The position numbers and the translations under genes are program-made. 64,000 nucleotides of DNA from Albifimbria verrucaria (taxonomy: Eukaryota; Ascomycota; Sordariomycetes; Hypocreales; Stachybotryaceae). The DNA is taken from contig JAHREC010000016.1 of NCBI GenBank assembly GCA_020081605.1, positions 1,587,564 to 1,651,563 of the forward strand. The letters run 5' to 3'. Positions 1 to 13,700 of this stretch are shown here, one piece after another. Each line of letters opens with the position of its first letter. Position 1 is the first letter of the stretch. Under the pieces are notes generated by a model. It did no database searches, was not told where the DNA came from, and saw only the letters and a list, made by a program, of their open reading frames with translations.

Positions 1-48
1 CATCTTCGCCTGCCAACTTCCACCTTTCGACCCCGTCTGCCGTCCACG

Positions 49-1603
49 ATGGCTAGCCCTTCTCTCAACTTCATAACCTTCAACCAGGACCACAGCTGTC
101 TAGCTGTCGGTAAGACGTTCCCCGACGCGCCCTCGCATTCGGAAGAGGATGTTCCTGCTAATCTGCGCGCCTTGTTCTTATCCTTCAGGCACCTCAAAGG
201 GCTTTCGCATTTATCACACCGACCCCTTCTCTCGAATATTTAGCAGTGATGATGGCAATATTGCAATCATTGAAATGCTCTTCTCTACATCCCTCGTTGC
301 CTTGATTCTCTCCCTCGCCATCTCATCATTCAGAACACAAAGGTAGGTGGCTATGATCTCGCCTTTGACCACGCCCATCTGTTTGCTAATCCGTCCCCTG
401 CCCAGCGAGCGTCCGTGATTTGCGAGCTTACATTCCCTTCCGCCGTTTTGGCCGTGCGACTGAACCGAAAGCGACTAGCCGTCGTGCTCGAAGAGGAAAT
501 CTACCTTTACGACATCAGCAATATGAGCTTGCTATACACCATCCCTACCTCGCCCAACCCTCCGCTATCTGCGCTTTGTCGCCTTCTTCCGAAAACTGCT
601 ATATTGCATACCCGCTTCCCAAGCCTCGCGAGGACCCTGACGCCCGAAGGCCATCTCACGCACCTCCACAGTCTACATATGTTGCTCCTACATCAGGCGA
701 AGTTCTTGTATTCGACACATTGACCCTCAAGGCCGTGAATGTCATCGAGGCTCATCGATCGCCTCTGTGCTCCATGTGCTTGAACAACGAAGGAACGCTA
801 CTTGCCACTGCAAGCGAGACGGGAACCATTATCCGTGTCTTTTCCGTGCCTAAGGGCCAGAAACTGTACCAGTTTCGCCGCGGCACTTATCCGTCCACTA
901 TTTATAGCATGTCATTCAATTTAAGCTCGACGTTGCTCTGTGTGTCCTCCACTTCAGATACTGTTCATATCTTTAGGCTCGGCGCGCCCCTGGGCATAAC
1001 ACACCGGCAGGCGCACCGATTGAACCACCAAGCTCGCCACCGAGGCAAGATCGTTGGTCACGGGGTCGCAGCTTCGACGATTCCGAATCTCCAGGTAATA
1101 GCACTACCGAATCGCCAAGGAGCGATGGTGCAGATGCCGGGAATAGCAGTGCTTCGGCGAACAAGGGTCATGGTCGTAGGCAGAGCGGCTCTTTGGAAGC
1201 ATGCTCCGCCGTTCGTCCCTTATCATGGGCCGAGGCGTTGCGGGCGTTGTCGGATCTTACCTCCCTCAATCCGTCACAGAGATGTGGGAGCCGCAGAGAG
1301 ACTTTGCTTTCATCAAGCTTCCTAAGTCTTCGGCGTCTTCGGCGCAATCTCGAATGATCAGTGGTTCACCAACAGGCCCCTTGCGAAGCGTCGTCGCTAT
1401 GAGTAGCAGCAGCCCCAAGTGATGGTTGTCACCAGTGACGGCGGCTTTTATGTCTACAACATTGACTTGGAAAATGGTGGAGAAGGATACCTAGTAAAGC
1501 AGTTCTCGTGAGTATCACCCAGTTGTGCGCCAGTTGTTCATTAACTGATAAACGCGACAGAGTACTTGAAGGAGACGACAAAAGTGACGCGTCGATGGGG
1601 TAG
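49..1603 (+). CDS. ATG18: Autophagy-related PROPPIN Atg18 (frame broken by base losses)
   Basis: WD40-repeat beta-propeller protein that binds PI3P and PI(3,5)P2 at the phagophore and vacuole, and works with Atg2 in autophagosome formation and in vacuole size control. The start gives [17 protein letters not shown], the usual N-terminal blade of the family. The lipid-binding motif FRRG is seen at 873-884 in the context [11 protein letters not shown]. Exons are 49-109, 189-342, 406-1507 and 1561-1603, with GT-AG introns. The expected length of about 454 residues fits the family. The reading frame is interrupted five times, each explained by one missing base in a short run: 312-314 (C), 558-560 (C), 987-990 (C), 1195-1196 (G) and 1413-1416 (C). 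The translation on both sides of each break matches the family, so these look like sequencing errors. Converges on PPS1 downstream. Confidence 0.93.
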
Positions 1604-2293
1604 AAGAAGATCCACGACCATAGTTTTTGTTCTTGGCATATGTTTTTCTGCCTGGGTTATTGCATTGATACAGGCGTTACACGTGTAGCAGATGGCGCCT
1701 TTGATGTTTGAACTTCTTATACTGGCCAGCCTGCATTATAATACCCACTTCTATCACCCTGTTTATATTTGACTGTCTCGGCTCCAAAGCCCCTCATAAT
1801 CAATTGCCTTTTCGGTTTCTAATCAGCCCATGGTGTTGATTAGTGTTTCAAGAATTTTTTCGTAGCACACATGTTGTTCTAGTATCGACTAGCACGTTGA
1901 TCAAGCTCAAGCCAGTGAAGCCTAGTCAAACGAGGTGGCATCAATCATCATTCGTGATATTTCATTGAACTATGTTCGTCTGCAAAATTGAGACTCGATA
2001 CTCAACCTGAAATGCAAACATGAATTGCTGATGTGAGAACGCCGCAAGCCCAGTAGCCCTTTCATTCCTCATTGTTCAGTGAACGAAAATCATGCCATAT
2101 CCAACACGTACTCCGACATCTTTGCGAACAAAAGTTTCAGTTCCTGTTGATTCGGTTCATAAAGCCCAGTGATCCAAAAGATGCCCAGAAACTCTCAGTT
2201 CCCAAACGCCAAAGGACACATATCTGGTATCGCGTATACAATGCAAATTACCAGTAAGCAGAAATAGCACCACATGTTCCAACACATGCTAGA
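1604..2293. other. Convergent 3' intergenic region, ATG18/PPS1
   Basis: A 690 bp stretch between two convergent stop codons. It holds AT-richer sequence expected for 3' ends and no open frame with family-like features. Nothing else is recognised. Confidence 0.6.
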
Positions 2294-4431
2294 TCATCGG
2301 GAGTACGGTCTGTTCATAAGAGCAATCTCCCTAGCAATTTCACACCACTCAAGCTCTCTTCGGATGGGCGCGTCGGGGTCACCACTCTGCTGCAAAGTCT
2401 CTTCCCACTTCAACAGCTCATATGCAAACCGCAGATGAGGCTGTATGATGACGTTCAGCCGGCGAGCTCGCACGTAACAGTACGCTCGTGGGAACGACAT
2501 CCCCAGTGTACGCATGACCTCCGCAATGCAGATGGTGGCGCTACGAGAAACACCCACACGGCAGTGCACTAAGGTAGCAACGCCCTTTGACGCCCACGAT
2601 CTATTTCACTTTGCGTCAGCTTCGAGTAATCTTTCAACCTGTCGGAACTTGTACATACCAATGAATTCGAGACATCGAGTGAACTCGTCTGTGAGCGGAT
2701 CAATACCGTTATCCTGAACGCCTTGGATTATCAATACATTATCCTCTCCCCACTTCTCCATATCACCATCTCTCCAAATAGCAGTCTCCCAACACTCAGA
2801 ACTTGGGCAATTCCAAGTTCTCTGAGAAGATCGGGATTATTTGCATGCCCCAAGTTGCCGAGGTACAGGTAGTCGAGCACACGGCTTGGAAAAGAACCGT
2901 CAAGTCCAGGGAGCCAACTTGGTTCATCCCTAATGAGGCTTGTAATGCTTTCAAGACTTTTGTCGGCACAGGCTGGAGATTCTCGAAGCAGCCGTGGCGC
3001 AAGGGCAGTCAAGAGGGCCACATCCGTTGGGTATGCAAAAAATTGCGTTTCTCGGTGGTATGAAGATTCAACCACGCGTCGAGAACTGGCCGGCCGGTAC
3101 TATAGCTGTAATATGCTATTCCAAGCATCGTTGACTCGGTGTATCCATCAGCACAATGAATCAAGATTTTCCGAGGATTAGACGTTTGGACGTCATCTTC
3201 GGAGTCAAAAGACATCTGGGTATCGTCTTCAGCATCGGTGCTACCGGGTTCAGAATCTGGGAAAGTTCCGTGGGCAAGGTGATATAACCACTTGCAAGTT
3301 TCTAAGATGCCATCTGCTTCCGTATGTGACCATGTAGGGGGAGTATGCTGCCCGACGATGGGAAATCGTGAAATTTCCGCTTGACCTCTCCATCTGTGGA
3401 CCCAGCAATAGTCTCCAGAGCTCGTGGGTTTAGTCGGCCCATATCACTGCACTCGATTAGGATGTCGAAGGCCTTCTCATCATCACTGCCTGGCTCCGGC
3501 GTTGGCCCCATGAAGACGTTGTGAGAAATCTCGGAAGCTTTAGTCATTTCCCACATCTCTCGCCTTTCTTGGTGGACGAAGTCAATAACATTGCCAGTAC
3601 AACAACCGGTCGCGTCGATAGAGACGAGTTCCGGGTGGTTGCGTTCAAAGGCTGCAAATGGACTGGTGCAGACAAAGGTATTGTAGACTGGCACGGAACT
3701 ACCGCTGGCTAGCTGACTCTCATGCCAGCGGTGGCGAGCAGCAGCAATGTCCCATGCCACGTTGTGAGCCAGAGCCTCATCTTCACCATAGACGATGATA
3801 TCTGAAAGAAGAGATATCTTGGCCGGTTGTATATGGAAGTTCCGGATAGAAAAGCCTTCCCGTGGATCGGGATCGACGAAGTTAGCCTCCGAACCCGGTT
3901 GTAGGATTTCTTCTGGGCCAATAGCTCCCTTTAGTCGAGATACATCAATGTCACCGTCGGCTTTAACAAGTGTAACGGCCCTCAAGCAAGATGGCAATTT
4001 CCGAAAAGCTCGCCGTCGGGCGGTAAAGTAGGCTTGTTGGATATGGTTGTGCGGATGTAGCCCATGCAGCCATGGAAACACGAGAGGCGGCGGAGGAAGC
4101 GGCTGGTGGGATGCGAAGTCTACAGCGGAAGCAACATCGGCGGCTCCGAGTTCATATATGGAGAGGGAGCCATTGTCGATTCGATGGTAGTTATCTGGGG
4201 GTACAGCAGTGAACGTTGCGAAGCTTTAGCTTGAGCTTTGGGTGAGGGGACCGGAGCGTCGACGTCGGCAGGTTTGGCGGGCCCGGTAGGACATGCCGGT
4301 ATGTGCTTGTTCGGAACAGGAGCTGTGCTAGTGTTGAGGCCTTCGAGTGAAATTGGTTGTGCTATGGGAGTAGCGATTGTGGACGACGCCTTGTGGGGAG
4401 GAAGAGGCCTTGAAAGGGTGATGGTGGCCAT
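2294..4431 (-). CDS. PPS1: Dual-specificity protein phosphatase, Pps1 family (frame broken)
   Basis: Phosphotyrosine/phosphoserine-threonine phosphatase of the fungal Pps1 type, linked in yeast to S-phase control and Cdc14-like functions. The C-terminal catalytic domain carries the signature HCRVGVSRSA (Cys nucleophile, P-loop Arg), followed by the conserved AYCYVRARRLNVIIQPH segment. N-terminal to it is a degenerate second phosphatase-like module with HCADGYTEST, a CX5-type loop lacking the catalytic Arg, which is typical of this family. One intron at 2601-2658 separates exons 4431-2659 and 2600-2294; expected length is about 694 residues. Single-base losses break the frame near 4197-4201, 3337-3341, 3037-3042, 2788-2790 and 2593-2595, all at homopolymers. 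The start ATG at 4431 opens a Pro/Ala-rich N-terminus (MATITLSRPLPPHKAS). Confidence 0.9.
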
Positions 4432-7400
4432 TATGGTACAGTTAAGAGGTGGTCGAGATGTGCGTTACTCGAAGTTAGACCATGAGATGGGCTTTGCCAC
4501 ACTCAGGTCGATTCGGTTTGCCTTGGGCTGGCTATAGTATTCATCGACAGTCAGCTGGAGAGCTCTAGAGCTGCCCGAACGAGAGGCACACAGCTTGCAA
4601 CTTGGCAATGGGTATATGAGCGCACGCAGCTTAAATCCACCCAGCTATGGGTACGAGGGAGGGTGTCAGAGAGCGAGGAAGGGGGAAGTCATGGGACAGG
4701 TTCTCTCAGACCTTTACACGACGGACGGGGTGTATGATGCTGGTCGGACCAAAAGAAGACAAAGGGATCATTGCTAGATGGTCGACGCAGGAGAAACATA
4801 TATCATGACTCTCTCAATCATCAATACAGTTAGAATGAGCAGGCGATGATTTACACGCAAGGACTTGAATCCACAGCGAAGTCAGGTGCAGAACAGCGCA
4901 CAACGACGATCGAGCAACAGATCGGTACCAACTCAGGATAAGGTGTGATGGGGCGATGGGAACACAGGCTTAGAAAGAAGGCAGTGAGGAGGGATACACA
5001 CCATGTGTTGAAGCAGGAAAACGCGAGGTGAGCTGGAGGTGAGGGGCAGCTAAATAAAGCGAAGCTGTGGGCAATCGTGAATGAAAGAAGACGGCCAGTC
5101 AGAGAGTCTGGTGGGAGTAGCGAAAGAAACAAATTACTTTGACAAATGCAGCAGTAGATGGGTTGATGGATTGATGATGATGGAGGAGAAGGAGGGAGAA
5201 GAAGGCGGCGGCGGAGAAGAAGAAAGACGGATGAGATTGCAGCAATGGGAGGCAAATGCAGAATGACCGGGCAGGGCCCAAGGGTGCAGCAATGGATGGA
5301 TGGCACGGTATGGTATGCAGTGTGGTACGGCAAGGCAGGACGAGCAAATCAAGACCAGCGACTCAATGGCTGATGATAAGGAGGGGTGGGCAGGTGATGG
5401 AGGGTGGGAGGGAGGTACAGAGCAGAGCAGAGCAGAGTCGAGCGGGCGAGGGATGATGAAGGGATTGGATGGAGGGGACGACGGGGAGGTGTGGACGGGC
5501 TTGGATTGGGTTCGCCATCTGCCCTAGACCCTTGCCATTCTTTTGAATGGTGCAGATGGGCCTCTGTTCTGGTCTTGCCGTGTTTCCTCTCCTTGTTATA
5601 GGTATCATGTATTGTTATCTTGCTGTATCCGGGCTTTGGCTTTGCCTGTTGGCTGGGACCGGCTGGCGTTGCTGCTGCTGCCGTGTACCTTGTTTTCTTG
5701 TCCCCTGGTAAGGTACCATGGTAGGTACCTTCGGTACCTCTAGTAGGTAGTAGTGTAGAGTCTGCAATGACCTGGACGATACGGTACAGTAGCGTATACC
5801 ATCCGTACACCAAGTCTTGGTAGGTACCAATCCCCATTTGATGGCAAGCCTTGACGTGTCCCGTTGGTAGGTGGTTTTCGCGCTCCGTGACATTCGGGCG
5901 CTTGGCCAGACATTTAATCCCCTCTCAATGTCTCGCGGAAGCCGCACCTCAAAGTTGCATGTTTGATAGTCATGCTGACACTTCAACAACGAACGAGACA
6001 AACGTGGGGTCAGCTGGAGAGGGTGGGTACCAAGGTTGGGTGCTTGTGAAGCTTCGAGTTAGCGTCCACTGGCTCTCTACCCGTACGCCGCGGTCTGGTT
6101 GAGCAACAAGGGGTGCGTGGTTGGTTGCTAGGCTCTGTGTTTGATCCATGCATGCATGCACGGATGCTGGTCTGAAGCGGGGTTGGTCAAGCAGGCGCCA
6201 AACCACCCGTTACCGTTGGTGATCTTGTTGCATCTGTCTGGACTCACTCATCCGCCCGGGGGTTATGTTGTCGATCCCGTTGTCTCGCTGCTTGCCCTGT
6301 GAGCACAAAAGCTCGCCTTATTTTCTTTTCGTTGTGTTTTAAATACCTATTGAAAGAAAAAGAAAAGGATTAAAAACCACCTGTCAAGTACCCCGCCATC
6401 AGCACCTCCCTGTCTCTTTTTCACAGACATGTCTTGTATTCTTCGCTCAATCAGCAAGCCTCCCTTTGGCTCTCCCACTCACCGCCACCGCTTATCGTCA
6501 AACTCGCTCGAATAACTGTTATATCACCAACGTGCTCATCTCTGCAAAACCATGGCTTGAAAAGCCCAGCTTTTCCATGCTCTTGCATGACTGGTATGAA
6601 AATGATCAGCAAGTGGAACTTATCATCCACTCGTAACTCAGGTTGCATGCCAGATTGCATTAGCTTCCTCGTCTCTGCAACGCTCCTTGTGTGTGGCTGA
6701 CATGGCCGGCAATTCACCATCACACCTTTGCGCTCACTCTACGTTAGTGCTCCAGCTCCATTAGTAGTGGCTGGTAAGGTGTCATCGATGGGGTGGGGAA
6801 GCCCTACATGCTGCTACTGTGCGGATCCCTACCTCGAGCGTGGGATCCGAGACCACTTCTTTCCCCAGATACCCAGACCCTCTTCGTTATCTTGGAATAT
6901 CACTTCTAGCCAACCTGCAAGTTTCATGTTCCTTGTCACGAGATCGAGGGAATCCCAGAGTTGATTTGATTGGAAGCAGTTGTCCCTGACAAGCAAACAG
7001 GGTTGAGACGGCAATCAGTGACGTTTGGCATCCAGTAACCAGAGTTGTTTAACTTCCCTTCGTCGTACAATCGTGTCCAGAACAACCATGCTTTACGGCG
7101 ATCGAATTGAGACCAACCCTGCGATTAGATCCTGTGTCCGCTTGCGGTCTCAGAATGGTAAATAACTATGCCACCTAAATTCAGATTTCTTTAACCCATG
7201 ACTTCGCCAAATGCGTCATTCCCAGCTCTGGCCATTCGTCTTCGGATCGATATTACTTGGCCAAGTTGTCTTAGCTCATGTTCCGCAGTGTCATACAACT
7301 ATATAGAGCTTCATTTCATCCCCGTGCAGCTAATCTTCCAGTTCGTAAGGCTAGAGAGATCAGCCCTAGCACGCACACCCTCCTTAAACATCCTACGTCT

Positions 7401-7721
7401 CTTACAATAGGAATGCCTGCCAATTCCCGCTTTGTGCATTAGGAAATGTATTAAGCTCCCATAACTGTTTCGCAGCCTTTACCTGACTAATATAAGAGGG
7501 CGTGAGAGTGAGGATGATGTAAACCTGAAGTGCATGGGCCAGTAGAGTACCTACCTCTGGTATCATACCCACACATCGCACGTGACCGCGCGATTCCAGA
7601 CCCACTCTGCAGCTCAAGGCATTCACGTCAACGCCATACTCCGTTTGCCAATTCGAGAGCCTCTATACCAGCTCAGACTTCTTGCTTAAAGGGTGTTGCA
7701 CCCTAGCCCCACTGTGCCATC
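4432..7721. other. Divergent intergenic region, PPS1/XPD
   Basis: A 3.3 kb gene-poor stretch. It contains low-complexity purine/pyrimidine tracts (about 5150-5480), a short AGCAG-type tandem run at about 5419-5437, clustered GGTACC-containing motifs at about 5705-5830 and a CATGCATGCATG run at about 6147. Open frames here are compositionally biased and carry no domain that I recognise, so I read the region as promoters and 5' leaders of the two flanking genes. Confidence 0.55.
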
Positions 7722-10577
7722 ATGAAGTTCAACATTGAGTACGCATGGCTGGCTCTTTTCTCCGCTGTCAATTGTCGCTAACCTTCCACCAGTGACCTCC
7801 CATCCTCTTTCCGTATCCTCGAATCTATCCAGGTATGCTAGAAGTAGCACTCACACCCATACAACGAGCATTCGCTAACCTATATGCTGCCAGAACAATA
7901 TGCGTAAGTTCAGTGACGATATGTCAACATAGGCTTGGAGCTGATTATTTGTGCTGCAGCTACATGTGTGATCTCAAAAGTTTGTCCTGCTGCTCTTGTC
8001 CCCAACTGCCATGTCTCGAGTTCTGACACAGCCAAAGAAACCCTGGACGCAGGCGGTCACTGCGTTCTTGAAATGCCCTCTGGTACTGGCAAAACTGTAT
8101 CGCTACTGTCTTTGATCGTTGCCTATCAGCAATACATGCCGGAGAAAAGGAAACTCATATACTGCTCTCGTGAGCCATGCTCTTGCTCCTCACCAATCTT
8201 CGCCGCTTACCATTGTCCTCAACAGGTACCATGTCTGAGATTGAGAAGGCACTGGCCGAGTTGAAGGCTCTTATGAAGTACCGCGCTGAGCAGCTCGGAT
8301 ACGAGGAGGAGTTCCGGGGCCTAGGTTTGACCAGTCGAAAGAACTTGTGCCTTCATCCTTCAGTCAAACGCGAAAAGAGTGGGGCAATTGTCGATGCACG
8401 CTGCAGAAGCTTGACAGCTGGCTTTATCAAGGAGAAGAAAGATCGCGGTGAGAACGTTGATGTTTGCGTTTACCACGATGCAGGTACAACTGTGCCCCCA
8501 TTGCATTTAAATGCTAATGATTGTACCACAGAACCTTGACCTGCTCGAACCGCATAACCTTATTCCTAATGGGGTGTGGACTTTTGAAGGCATATTGCGC
8601 TATGGAGAGGAACACAAGCAATGTCCCTACTTCACTGCGCGACGGATGGTAAGCTCTACTCTGTTCGTTATACATTTTTCGATGTGCTCATGGAATGCTG
8701 GCAGATGCAATACTGCAACGTAGTCATTTTTTCGTACCATTACTTGCTGGACCCGAAAATTGCTGAGCGGGTTTCGAAAGACTTTTCCAAAGACTGTATC
8801 ATTGTGTTTGATGAAGCTCATAATATCGACAATGTCTGTATAGAGTCTCTTAGCACAGACATCACCGAAGACTCCTCCGCAAAGCCAGCCGCGGCGCGCA
8901 GAATCTTGAGCGAAAAATTTCGGAGATGCGGGAAACAGATCAGGAACAACTCCAAAACGAATATCAAAAGCTTGTTCAGGGCCTGCGGGATGCCGATGAA
9001 GCTCGACAAGAGGACGCTTTTATGTCCAACCCAGGTAAGAGGTCAATGAGCACCATCTTACTTCAAAAGCTGACTTTGAGGCAAGCACTGCCTGAGGATC
9101 TGCTCAAAGAAGCCGTCCCGGGAAATATTAGGCGGGCAGAGCACTTTGTGGCATTCCTAAAACGCTTCATAGAGTACCTGAAGGTGTGTTGCAGGTTATC
9201 GCAGAATATACATTGGCTAAATGATTCCAGACGCGAATGAAGGTCCGCCAAGTCATCTCAGAAACGCCTCCATCTTTCCTAGCTCATCTCAAAGAGCATA
9301 CTTTTATCGAGCGAAAACCCTTACGATTTTGTGCAGAGCGCCTAACCTCCTTAGTAAGGACCTTGGAGCTCACCAATATTGAGGATTACCAACCTCTTCA
9401 GGAGGTAGCCACATTTGCAACATTAGTCGCCACATATGAAAAGGGGTTTCTCTTAATCTTGGAGCCGTACGAGTCGGATACTGCTGAGGTCCCCAATCCT
9501 ATCCTCCACTTTACATGCCTTGATGCAGCAATTGCTATCAAGCCGGTCTTTGAGAGGTTCTACTCTGTTATTATCACATCGGGTACCATCTCCCCGTTGG
9601 AGATGTATCCAAAAATGCTCGATTTTCCTACAGTAATCCAAGAGTCGTACAGCATGACATTGGCTCGGCGATCCTTCCTTCCAATGATCGTCACACGAGG
9701 AAGTGATCAAGCGTCAGTATCGACTAGTTTCCAGGTCCGAAATGAGCCTAGCGTTGTCCGTAATTACGGCAACCTTTTAACGGAATTCGCCAAGATCACC
9801 CCAGATGGAATGGTTGTCTTTTTCCCGTCCTACCTTTACATGGAATCGATCATCAGCATGTGGCAGGGAATGGGCATCCTTGACGAAGTCTGGAAATACA
9901 AACTAATCCTGGTGGAGACGCCCGATGCTCAGGAAACGTCTCTGGCCCTTGAAACATACCGCACAGCATGTTGCAACGGCAGAGGCGCCATTCTCCTCTG
10001 TGTCGCTCGAGGCAAGGTCTCCGAAGGCATTGATTTCGACCATCAGTACGGTAGAACTGTCTTGTGCATCGGTGTTCCCTTCCAATATACTGAATCAAGA
10101 ATCCTCAAGGCAAGGTTGGAATTCTTAAGAGAGACTTACCGTATCAAAGAGAATGACTTTCTTTCTTTTGATGCTATGCGGCATGCTGCACAGTGCCTTG
10201 GTCGTGTCTTGCGAGGAAAGGATGACTACGGTATCATGGTGCTCGCAGATCGTCGATTTCAGCGAAAAAGAACCCAGCTGCCGAAATGGATAAATCAAGC
10301 TCTTCTCGAAGCAGACGTTAACCTCAGCACTGACATGGCAGTTAGCAGTGCGCGAAAGTTTCTCAGATCCATGGCCCAGCCCTTCCGGGCTAAGGATCAA
10401 GAAGGCATCAGCACTTGGGGTTATGCAGATCTTATGCAGCACAAGGAGAAAATGGACATGGAGAGGATCCGTGAGCTCGAGGAAGCCGCCCAGAACCCAG
10501 CACCGAACCAAAACGGCAATGGTCACGATTATGACTATGATGAAGAGCTCGATCAAATGGATTTGGAAGGCTTCTAG
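7722..10577 (+). CDS. RAD3: TFIIH DNA helicase XPD/Rad3
   Basis: Superfamily 2 5'-3' DNA helicase with an Fe-S cluster, a TFIIH subunit that opens DNA in nucleotide excision repair and supports RNA polymerase II initiation. Walker A reads MPSGTGKT (GTGKT at 8082-8096) and the DEAH box is in VFDEAHN (8810-8821). Cysteines suited to the 4Fe-4S cluster are visible in LCLHPS, DARCRS and HKQCPYF. The last exon (9231-10577, 446 codons) holds helicase domain 2 with [10 protein letters not shown] and is intact. Ten exons: 7722-7738, 7793-7832, 7894-7903, 7960-7979, 8032-8169, 8226-about 8479, 8532-8648, 8705-9034, 9086-9183 and 9231-10577. Base losses near 7799-7801 and 8874-8875 break the frame. With both restored and exon 6 ending at 8479, the product is 790 residues. 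The donor of the intron at about 8480 is uncertain. Converges on the DDHD gene 209 bp downstream. Confidence 0.95.
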
Positions 10578-10786
10578 CGCAACCACAGCCTCTAGACATT
10601 GTACACATAGAATTTGATCAAGCGTTTTATGTATTTAGATTGTAAAAACTTCAATTGCTTTCATCTATGATTACGCAGTTGGTGCGTGATGGGGTATCCG
10701 TCTAAATCCTCTAAAAACACCGAACACAACAACTACCAAAGCAATCCAAATAAAATCTCTAGGTGATATATGACGAAACCAAATAC

Positions 10787-13700
10787 TTAAGCAGCCGGAT
10801 TCACGGGCAGAAGACGCTTTGTTGCCTTAACTGCCCTCAATGCTGGTACTGTATTTGCCCGGCCCGGCTTCCTCCCAATCTCAATGCATAACATGCGGAT
10901 AAAGTCTTGATTCGTCCAGTAGCTTGTATGCGCACTCAACATGTTCAGATATTGCAGCTCCAGTGGTCCTCCGCCAGATCTTAAATACCAGTCGATCTGG
11001 CCATTATCATTGAGAAGAAAGGCCTTCTTTTCGGCGATCTCCTCTCTGGTGAAATCATGCACTTCGAGTTCCAACTGAGACGGTAAGCGTATCGCGGAGG
11101 GTCGCTCAGGTTCCGGGAGCAGCGGGTTTGAGGGTGGTGCTATTCCCGGTATGACAGAACGCATCGTGTCGCCAAATGACTTAAACCAAGACGTCGCGGC
11201 GCTAGGAACGTATGCTCTCTTGAGACCCGCAGCATAAATTGGATCGACAGCCCCATTCAGTAGGTAGGCGATAGGGTCCTCTTTGGCCAAAATATTGTAG
11301 ATGTTGTCAACAGCTAAGCAGCCAAATGTATTCGCTTCGCCAACAACATCTTTGGCAACAACATCGCCAGGATCGGCCCCAGGCTTACGCCGTCCGCGCC
11401 GTGGCATCAGTACGCCCCTTTCTAATAGTAGAAAGAAGCCTGCCGGGCTGCCAACTAGAAAGAGGTTTTTGGTATCAAATTCAAGAAAACGTGTCTCGGG
11501 CTCCGGCCGGAGAGATCGATTCTTGGAACAGTCGTTGGTTGGCGGGATAAAATCTCCAGTGCCATGGCACTGCCCAATGAGTGACCTATGAGGTGTACAC
11601 GTCCGTGCTCCGCAAACCCAGGATTATTTCGACACCAGAGACGATAGACACGGTTGGCTTCGGAGACAAGTGCTTTGATCATCTTGCCTTTATGGTGCGA
11701 CATGTAGAACGGAATGTCAAACATGACATCGGATATCATGCTTCGGATTGCCGGTATTGAGTCAGGCTCTATGTCCTTCAAACCAAAGCCTTCTGGGGCA
11801 TACTCGTTTTTGTTTTCTTCTTGAATTGGGCCGCCATCTTCAAATGATAAGCCCAACCTCCAGTTCAAAGGCAGAATCATGAGACCGTTGTGACCCTCTC
11901 GAAGAACAGACTGCAATACGGGTCCTCCGTATTCCAGTTTCACAGCTCGTCGAAACCCATTTATGGCATGTGTGAAATGAAAACTCTCTACTCTTTCAGC
12001 GAACTTCTGACCAATGCCGTGGGCAACAAGAATAAGATCAGAAACCTGGCCCCTAACCTCGTCAGCTTTACAGGCAGCACAATCATCCTGCCTCGTGCTT
12101 CTCTGCCCTCGCTAGGCGTAGTTGTCTTTGTTTTGTTCGGTGGTTGCTCCTTCTCATGGATACGCTCCCAGGCCTCATAGTCAAACCCTCTGACAACAGC
12201 AACACCTATAGTTACGCCTTTCATGATCTTAGCAATTGGTTTTCTTCCATAATAAGCTGACGGCCTGAGACTTGGCTTTAGAAGAAAGGCCTCAGAAGCG
12301 TTCTTGTACACTACATGGTAATTTGAAAACGGTTGGTGAGAAGCGTCGGCACCGACAGATTTGTCTTTTGAAGGGTGTAGTGGATCAATGGAACCTTCGG
12401 CTGCAGCGTCACCTTGACAGCATCGAGCTGCACAAAACGGGTCTGCAGAGATGGCGCCACTAGAAACTTCAGGACTCTTCGGCCATAGCCTATGCGAGAG
12501 TTTTTCTTCGCCGGAGGAACCAACCTCCAACGCACATCTAATCTCATCATTCCAGGTCTCCGTCCAAGGCTTGAGCTCCTGGAAACCTAGTTCAAGAAGA
12601 TTCGCCGCAACCGGTGGAACCGGCATCATTGTATCCCTGTAAGTCACTTAGCTACAGTATCTTTGGACTTGATTCCGTCGGATATCAGTTACTTGTAGAA
12701 CCATGTGCCTCGCATAACAGCAGCGACATCATTGACAGGCGACCAGTATATTGGCTTCATCTGTAATTTCGGTAATGACACCATATGGAGCTTGGATATT
12801 CCAACAGTGACTTCTTCAGAGTGTCTGATATGCTCAGCTTTCTTATCAATAGTCGCTTTCTGGGTGGTCTGTGCTATTGGCGATGTTGGAGCCTCAGGTC
12901 GTGCTGCATAGTTATGGTCAGCAAAGCGAGGAGTAGTAAACCCTACTCGTGGAAGAGACATCGATACATTTTCTGTCTTGATGTCTGGATCGCCAACACG
13001 AACAAACGGTTTGCCAGATATACCGTCATCAGTTATAGGTAGGCGAGGTTGTATGGTGTTGTTGGTTGGTGTACGTGCTCGTGGTGAGGAGTCCATCAAA
13101 GAAGTAGACCTTGTGCGGCCCTTCGTTTCAGGAGGAAAGCTCGAGGTTGCGATAGTCTTGACAGACCCCATTGACGGGGGTGAAGATGACAGGTTTCCTG
13201 AGAGGTCTACTGATTCGCTCAATGTTTGTAATGAAGACCTGCGCATTTGCTCCAGTGCAACAGCAACTTCTTGGGCAACAAGTTCGGGACTTAAGTAGGG
13301 GTCGGATTTTCTAATCAAGGAACAGAAATCATCTTGGAGTTCTTCGCAGACGTCGGGTAACAATTGCGCGCAACAAGCAGGTGCTGGGGTGCTTGGGAGG
13401 GCATCGGAGACTGAAATCGTTACATCCTGCGGCTTGTAGCTGTTACGGTGCATATTCCAATGCTTTGAAGCAACTCTGCCAACCAATATCGATCGTTTCT
13501 CGGCATTGACCTCAATGCCAAGCGAGTTATGACGGGTTCCTGACAAAGCATCCTTATGCCTCTGACGATCCTTCTCAGTAGTAAGCCGCAGCCACGCCTT
13601 CTCGAGTGCATTGTTATCACCGATCGGAAAGGGTCTCAGTTGTCCCTTTGGAGACTTAGCATCAGAGCCACCTATAATGGAGCCGGTCGAGAGCGGATCA

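Noticed and set aside
4851..5837. Several overlapping open frames of 60-162 codons on both strands
   Set aside because: Low-complexity purine/pyrimidine sequence makes both strands open. There are no domains, introns or family-like residues.
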